Positions 58,561 through 64,000 of a stretch of DNA of 64,000 bases are shown here, piece by piece. The DNA lies in contig NC_072472.1 of NCBI RefSeq assembly GCF_027596085.1, forward strand, positions 16,493,971 to 16,557,970. Reading direction: 5' to 3'. The translations under genes were made by a program, and so were the position numbers. This DNA comes from Anoplopoma fimbria. Taxonomy: Eukaryota > Chordata > Actinopteri > Perciformes > Anoplopomatidae. The notes below the pieces were generated by a model. The model saw only the letters and a list, made by a program, of their open reading frames with translations. It was not told the origin of the DNA and did not search any database. The number at the start of each line of letters is the position of its first letter. The stretch's first letter is position 1.

Positions 58561-60592
58561 GGCGGTTATTTCAGCTTATCTAATTTAGGTATAGTTATTA
58601 TACATTTGTCTATTATACTGCCCCTGCACCCCCATTTTATTTTGTTTACATTATGTATGTTTATTTACACTTATTTGACATGTTATTACGCCCTGATGTT
58701 TAACTTTCTTCACTTATCAAGAGAACATTCATATCAGCATTGTTACGTAGGCTATAATCAGTTCTCGTTTGTTACTGTAGAATATTTGAAACACATTGGA
58801 TTAAATGCACCTACCCTGCACCCTAAACTTTGTGCAACCATTGCCCTCTTGTGGTAATACTCTGCTGAATACTGTTACTTCAATGATGGTGTGGGGTTTG
58901 GTAGACATTAAGAGAACATCCTTTTTATTGCCTCAAACTAAATACCATTCAAAATTTGTTGTGCGTGTCCTTTCACCTGCAGGCCACCATATGTTCATTA
59001 TTGTTTCAAAACCAGTATGACATAGGGAACTCGGCAAACTCAAAATAAAACTGATCTTGACTTTATACAATCATCCAACAATTAGTTTTCATTAGACATC
59101 TTTGAAAGAAAAATATACAAGTCAGAAAAAAAAAAACAAGAATATTTAATCATTGTGTACATCAATATCCAAGAATGGCAACAAGGTGTATAAAGGCAAA
59201 ACGATTTGCTCAAATTAGAGGAGCTTCATGGTATGATCATACAATCCTCAAACAAAGGATAATAACATGTTCTTAACCCAAGGTTTAAAAGAAGTGATCC
59301 TGCTTTAAATATGCTCTGAGAGAGAAAACAATGGCGCGTATTATGAATACACACAAATCAAAAATGACATGTCCTTATGTAATTCTTCATATTATTTCCT
59401 TTGCGTCCCAAATTTAATATTATTAGGCTTATCTAGCAAAGGGTCCAATATTTGTAAAATAATGGTCCAATAACATTTATATATTAAGTAGTTTGGCCAA
59501 TTTGCCAAAAGATAACATTTATTCTGATGTTGAAGTCTTCTCTAAGCAGGTCCTCAAATCAGGGTAACATTTGCACCTTCAGAAAGTTGTGAGAAATGTA
59601 AGGAAGATTTATACAATGACTTTTTATCATGTCCTAAAGGGGGTAATACATTTAAGCTATGAGTGTTTCTTCAAAGTTAGTTATTGTTTAGCCAAAGCTA
59701 ATCAATGACTAAAAGGGCTTTGTGCTTATAGCAGAGGGGGATTGACAATGACGAACGGTCAAAGCCAAGTTCCAGTACACATAGAAAAACTAAAAACCTT
59801 CTGTGTAGATACTCACTGACTCAATTTATTTTTGAAGGAAAACAAAGGATAGTCAGACAGTTAGTCCCACCTAAAAGCCAGCCTACAGTAGTAGCATAGA
59901 AGTTTTTTTTAAATGTGTTGAAATGCAGATGGTCAGACAAGTCACATGGAACCATGGACAGTACCAAATACTTAATTTAAAAGTTGTTTTTAAAAAGATG
60001 GATTTATTTAATCTAGCTGTAATTTTAGTAATCATGCGTTTTAAAAAGTAAGATTGGCTTAAAAGTACTCTTGACTGCAGCATATATTCTGACAGGCCGA
60101 TGCTTTGTGATCACCTCTCCAGGTCCATTGTGGTTGTTGAAGGTAACAGTCCAGGGACACTGCACTTTTTTGCACCACCTCTCCTGTACATGATTATGAC
60201 GTCTGGTCCCTCAGCTGCTGTTCACTACGGTCAGTGAAAATTCATTGTACTATGCTTCTATGATAATAAATATAACCAGCAGATACAGGATCATTACATC
60301 CAAACGTCCTGGTAGAGTCCTCTAATGCCATCTAAGATAAAGTTGATCCAAACTTTACAGCTATAACCGTACATTCTACACAATGTAAAAAAAAGTTAAA
60401 AAAAAAAAAAAAAATCGAATTCCAACATCCATAATAGTATAAATAAAGCAAAAATCCACACTGAACTGCAGGACACAGTCTGTTCAGACAAGGCGACCAG
60501 AGCCTAGCTGGCGCGAATAACATAAAAACATAAAATAATAAATTCTTCTGTCTCTTGACAACGTAGTTTGTTCATCACTGCTCTCGGTTCTG
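58561..60592. other. Intergenic region rb1 upstream / SLC6 3' UTR
   Basis: Mostly AT-rich. The right part is probably the 3' UTR of the SLC6 gene (reverse poly(A) signals tttatt near 59517 and 59824). Short open frames have no recognisable motif. Poly(A)-like tracts lie near 59128-59138 and 60398-60414. Confidence 0.45.
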
Positions 60593-63500
60593 TCACGCCT
60601 GGCTTCCCATCTCCCAGTTCATCGCAGTAAAGTCCATATCTGTGAGCGTGACGGTGAACGGAGTCTCCACCCTCTCGGGCTCCACGCGCTCCCCTACTCT
60701 ATTGGTGCTGTTCAAGTTGTTCACCCTCCAGGAATTCAGAGGTCGAATCGATTTCTTAAAACGCTGCAAAAGAGAAGGAAAAGAAAGTCATAAACCTTCC
60801 TACACAGGACATTTCATCTGCCATTGTTGCAGTGTATATTTTTAGTGACAGTCCGAGCTCTACAGTAAGTAGGATCATGGCTGAGATGCAACCAGACCTC
60901 ACAGTGACAGGATGTCATAGTGTTGGTACTGACGTCTTTCAGTGTTCCAGTTTCCTTGCTGATGGCCACCATGGCCCAGATGAGGATCTGTAGACAGCAG
61001 GTTGCGCCCATGCACACGCCCAATGCTTTACCCCACCGTGGATACACATAGGCGCCGTAGTGGAGCGACGTGTTGTACATCTCAATGAAGATGTAGGTCA
61101 GGATGAACTACAGCCGCAAGGGGAAAGGCACAGGGTGAGCAGAGGAATGTGTCATCCAATCAGAAAAGCCACAATGGCAACAGAAGAGTGAATGAGAAGG
61201 CCAGCAGAGAAATGCTACAGGGAGGGGACGACTGTCAGTTTCTCCTCTTAAATTATTCACAACTGCTTTTGTGGAGAATCCAGCACAGTTGGCTTCATTT
61301 CAAAAGTAGTGATGTTATTTTAGTTTTCTTGGTGGAACTTTTGTAGCAGTTGGTAATTGAGTTATCAAACTTTGTTCTCTCTCAGTTTACGATAAACTCT
61401 ATAGTCATTTATTGGGATGTTTTTAACTCACTGGGACAGCACAGTGTCTCACCCCTCATCAAATTACCCTTTGACTGTAAGTGAAACAATACACTACATT
61501 TAAAGGCTGAATCAAAAAGGTATTTCTATATCAAGTTGCCTTGCTGTAAATGGTAATCCTGCTTCTAGAGCGGCAAAAATAATAGAGGGAGTAATGTAAC
61601 ATGGATTGTGCAACTGATGCAAAACAACAATACTGTAAGGGAATAAATATGAGCTTTAGTAAAGGTCATTGCTTCGATATAGTCATAATTCTTACTTCAG
61701 CAAAATAACCTCGACTCAGGAAATGTTATACAAAACCTATCGATTTCAGTACATTTTAATTTTAGACAAAAAGATATCAGATAACACAATATGCCAACTG
61801 TATTTATGGAAGTGTAAAAGAAAGATTCTGAAAAGCATTTGTAATACTAAATATGGATAACCAATGTGGATGTCACATTGTTCCTGCATATACGAACAAC
61901 AAACATCAATATTAATACTCATGTGCTTACTCACCATCAGGAGAAATGGAGTGCAGAAAACCCAGCATGCCTTGAAGTAGATCAGCACTTTGATGCACCA
62001 GACAGGGCAGGGGCAGATCATATCGATAATGTCCTGACAAAACTGGTTGACCCCTAACATTAATGTACATTAAGAGTTGCGAGTTAGGAATCATGGAACA
62101 ACCAAGATATCACTAGGACAACAGAGCACAACAGATCATGTGTTCAATGTGTTGACAAAATGGTGGACAATGAAACAATAAATAAGGGCCCTATCTCGAA
62201 TTGAGTGAAAAACTATTTGGGTATGCGCCCTGGGATTTGTGTCTGTTCTAAAATGTACTGGGTTTTTTACGTGGGCCATGCTTTACCTATCCACCAAGTT
62301 TCATGAAAATAAAACATTCTTTGCGGAGGTAAAAATGATATATAATGTAGTAAAACACTGCTGGATATCAAGGGAAACTATCAAGTGAAGTTTCTCACAT
62401 GTCCTGGGTAACTGAAACTCATATGGAGCGATGATTTGTTAGTGGAGAGTGATATGAAGGTTAGGGGTGTGTGATGGGCTACCGTAGAAGAAGGAGATGC
62501 CAAGGCACATGAAGAGGGTGATGATGATGAGGCCGAAACTAGTGCTGAAGGAGTCAATGAGAGTGAACCAATAAATCCCTCCCTATGAAGACACAGACAG
62601 CACGGTGAATGTGAGAGGGAGAACAGAGAAGATGCATTTTGCCATTTCATGCGTCACTTACTACAGTGTAACACACTCACATTAGTCACCAACAGGAGAC
62701 CCATTAGGTAGAAGCAGAAACACAGAGCGCCCAAGAACAGGGTTTTGTGCAGCATGTTTACTCTGAGGTGCGGAAACTCATCCAGCACGGCCGTTGTGAT
62801 GCCCTCCATGTTGCCAAACTGTGAAGCAGCAGAGCAGAATGTTTCAAACATACGGAGGCTCGTACAACTTTATTTCTTCTAATGTCTTTGTGCAGTACGT
62901 GGCCTTACCAGCGTGTCGATCCCAAGCATAAAGAGCATGAGGAAGAACATAATGGACCAGAACACGGAGCCTGGCAGCAGAGCAAGGGCCTCTGGGTAAG
63001 CAACGAAGGCCAACCCAGGACCTGACGGCAAACAGGAATACATCAAGAAGTTTAATACAAATGCAGTGAATTATTTTAAGTAATTAAGTTAAATTATTTA
63101 ATTGCTCTATAATCAAGGCCATTTTATACAAAGAAATGCAGCCTCAGAAGGAAGATGGACACAAAAATACACACATATCCCATCAACAACATTTTCAGCC
63201 TTATTTTCAGATTCTTTTTTTTTTTTTTTTACATAGTTCAGATTTTGTTAGAAATGCAATATTCAGTTAGTCTGGTCATCTGGAATAAAGATAGATTACT
63301 GGACAAAATGAGCACAGTATCTACCTGAATCTGCCACCTCTCCCACAGGTACTCCCTTCTTCCATGCCATGTGACCCAGGATTGAGAATATTGCAAATCC
63401 TGCAAAGAAGCTGGTGCAGCAGTTTCCTCCAGTGATAATCAAAGTGTCCCTGAAATCGTAAATTAAGAATCTGAACCCATTATGACCGCAACAATAGAGC

Positions 63501-64000
63501 AAATGGTTCATCAGAGTACAAACTCACCTGATGACATTGTTGTCAAACTTATTGTAAGAGGCCATAGAAAGCAGCCCTCCAACGCCAATACCTAAGGAAT
63601 AAAAGACCTGTGAGGCCGCGTCATTCCACACCTGCAATGCACCAGACAGAAATATGTGTTAAACAGTGAAAGCATCTAGTTATTTATTAAGCGGCAATAC
63701 ATCATTGTCACGGGCTGTTCAGCCTCATACGTGCCCGTCTACCATCAGAAGTACCTGTGCATTAGCTAACCGGCTCCAGTCCGGTGTGAGGTAGAAGGTA
63801 ATGCCCTGAAGAGAGCCCTCAAGTGTGGCACCTCTGATGATCAAAACAATGAGCACAAAGTACGGGAAGGTAGCCGTTACATAAACCACCTGAAAGCACA
63901 GACGGCACAGACACATTAGACACGATATGACAGCAAAAGGGCAGGATCTTATCTGTGCTTTGTGGGAGCTGACAATGACAACTTTGTGTGGATTCACCTT
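60593..64000 (-). CDS. SLC6-family sodium-coupled transporter, partial (3' part)
   Basis: Exons in coding order: (beyond 64000)-63998, 63755-63889, 63528-63631, 63325-63449, 62909-63021, 62681-62818, 62483-62582, 61935-62053, 60934-61107 and 60593-60763. All phases agree, giving at least 393 C-terminal residues; the N-terminal half is outside the window. Family marks: [10 protein letters not shown] (TM5), [12 protein letters not shown] and [10 protein letters not shown] (EL3), [20 protein letters not shown] (TM6-7), LGIDTLFGNMEG (TM8, Na2-site Asp), [17 protein letters not shown] (TM10) and TM11-12 to the short tail [12 protein letters not shown]. The [10 protein letters not shown] loop looks like the glycine/proline/ATB0,+ type. 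FGNMEG, by contrast, looks like the SLC6A15-20 amino-acid group. I therefore do not assign a member or substrate; an amino-acid transporter is most likely. Confidence 0.85.
62190..62335 (+). repeat. Dispersed teleost repeat fragment in SLC6 intron
   Basis: The series 'tgggatttgtgtctgttcta', 'aaaatgtactgggtttttta' and 'ccaccaagtttcatgaaaat' matches a widespread teleost repeat from memory. Short and diverged. Confidence 0.5.

Overview
The window is vertebrate nuclear DNA, almost certainly from a ray-finned (probably percomorph) fish. All genes are intron-rich with GT-AG junctions, introns are short, and several repeats are of types common in teleosts (Tc1/IR-DR transposon, Tc1-type and hAT-type MITEs, non-LTR remnants, long GT and GAGT microsatellites). 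I rebuilt every gene by hand from exon phases. Six multi-exon models close in frame over their full length: NLR 758 aa, il18bp 150 aa, rnf121 332 aa, rrm1 792 aa, trpc2 1030 aa and rb1 908 aa.

Layout. 1-3000: no gene seen, one GT microsatellite and repeat fragments. 3.0-7.7 kb (+): an NLR-type receptor (PYD-FISNA-NACHT) with no leucine-rich repeats. 8.7-9.6 kb (-): il18bp, convergent with the NLR. 9.6-12.5 kb: a nested mobile-element knot, in which an inverted duplication of the il18bp upstream region is centred on a MITE and interrupted by a Tc1 transposon with an intact transposase. 14.1-21.9 kb (-): rnf121. 22.8-29.1 kb (+): rrm1, divergent from rnf121 across a promoter with E2F, ETS and CCAAT motifs. 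31.0-36.5 kb (-): trpc2. 39.5-58.0 kb (-): rb1 with 27 coding exons; its intron 17 holds two intronless-CDS receptor genes on the opposite strand, lpar6 (44.1-45.2 kb) and a P2Y-like GPCR (48.7-49.7 kb). 60.6-64.0 kb (-): the 3' part of an SLC6 transporter that runs off the window.

How the genes relate. The NLR and il18bp form a convergent innate-immunity pair: a likely inflammasome-type receptor beside the secreted inhibitor of an inflammasome-processed cytokine. rrm1 (dNTP synthesis) and rb1 (G1/S brake) both carry E2F-like promoter sites, in line with known cell-cycle control of both genes. lpar6 inside rb1 intron 17 in antisense is the same nested arrangement as in mammals; a second receptor in the same intron is less expected. 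The il18bp-rnf121-trpc2 order recalls human 11q13, whereas rrm1, rb1 and lpar6 map elsewhere in human (11p15 and 13q14).

The most unusual items are the palindromic duplication of the il18bp promoter with its Tc1 insertion, the LRR-less PYD-NACHT gene beside il18bp, the two receptors nested in rb1, and a pair of overlapping splice donors in trpc2 of which only the weaker keeps the frame.
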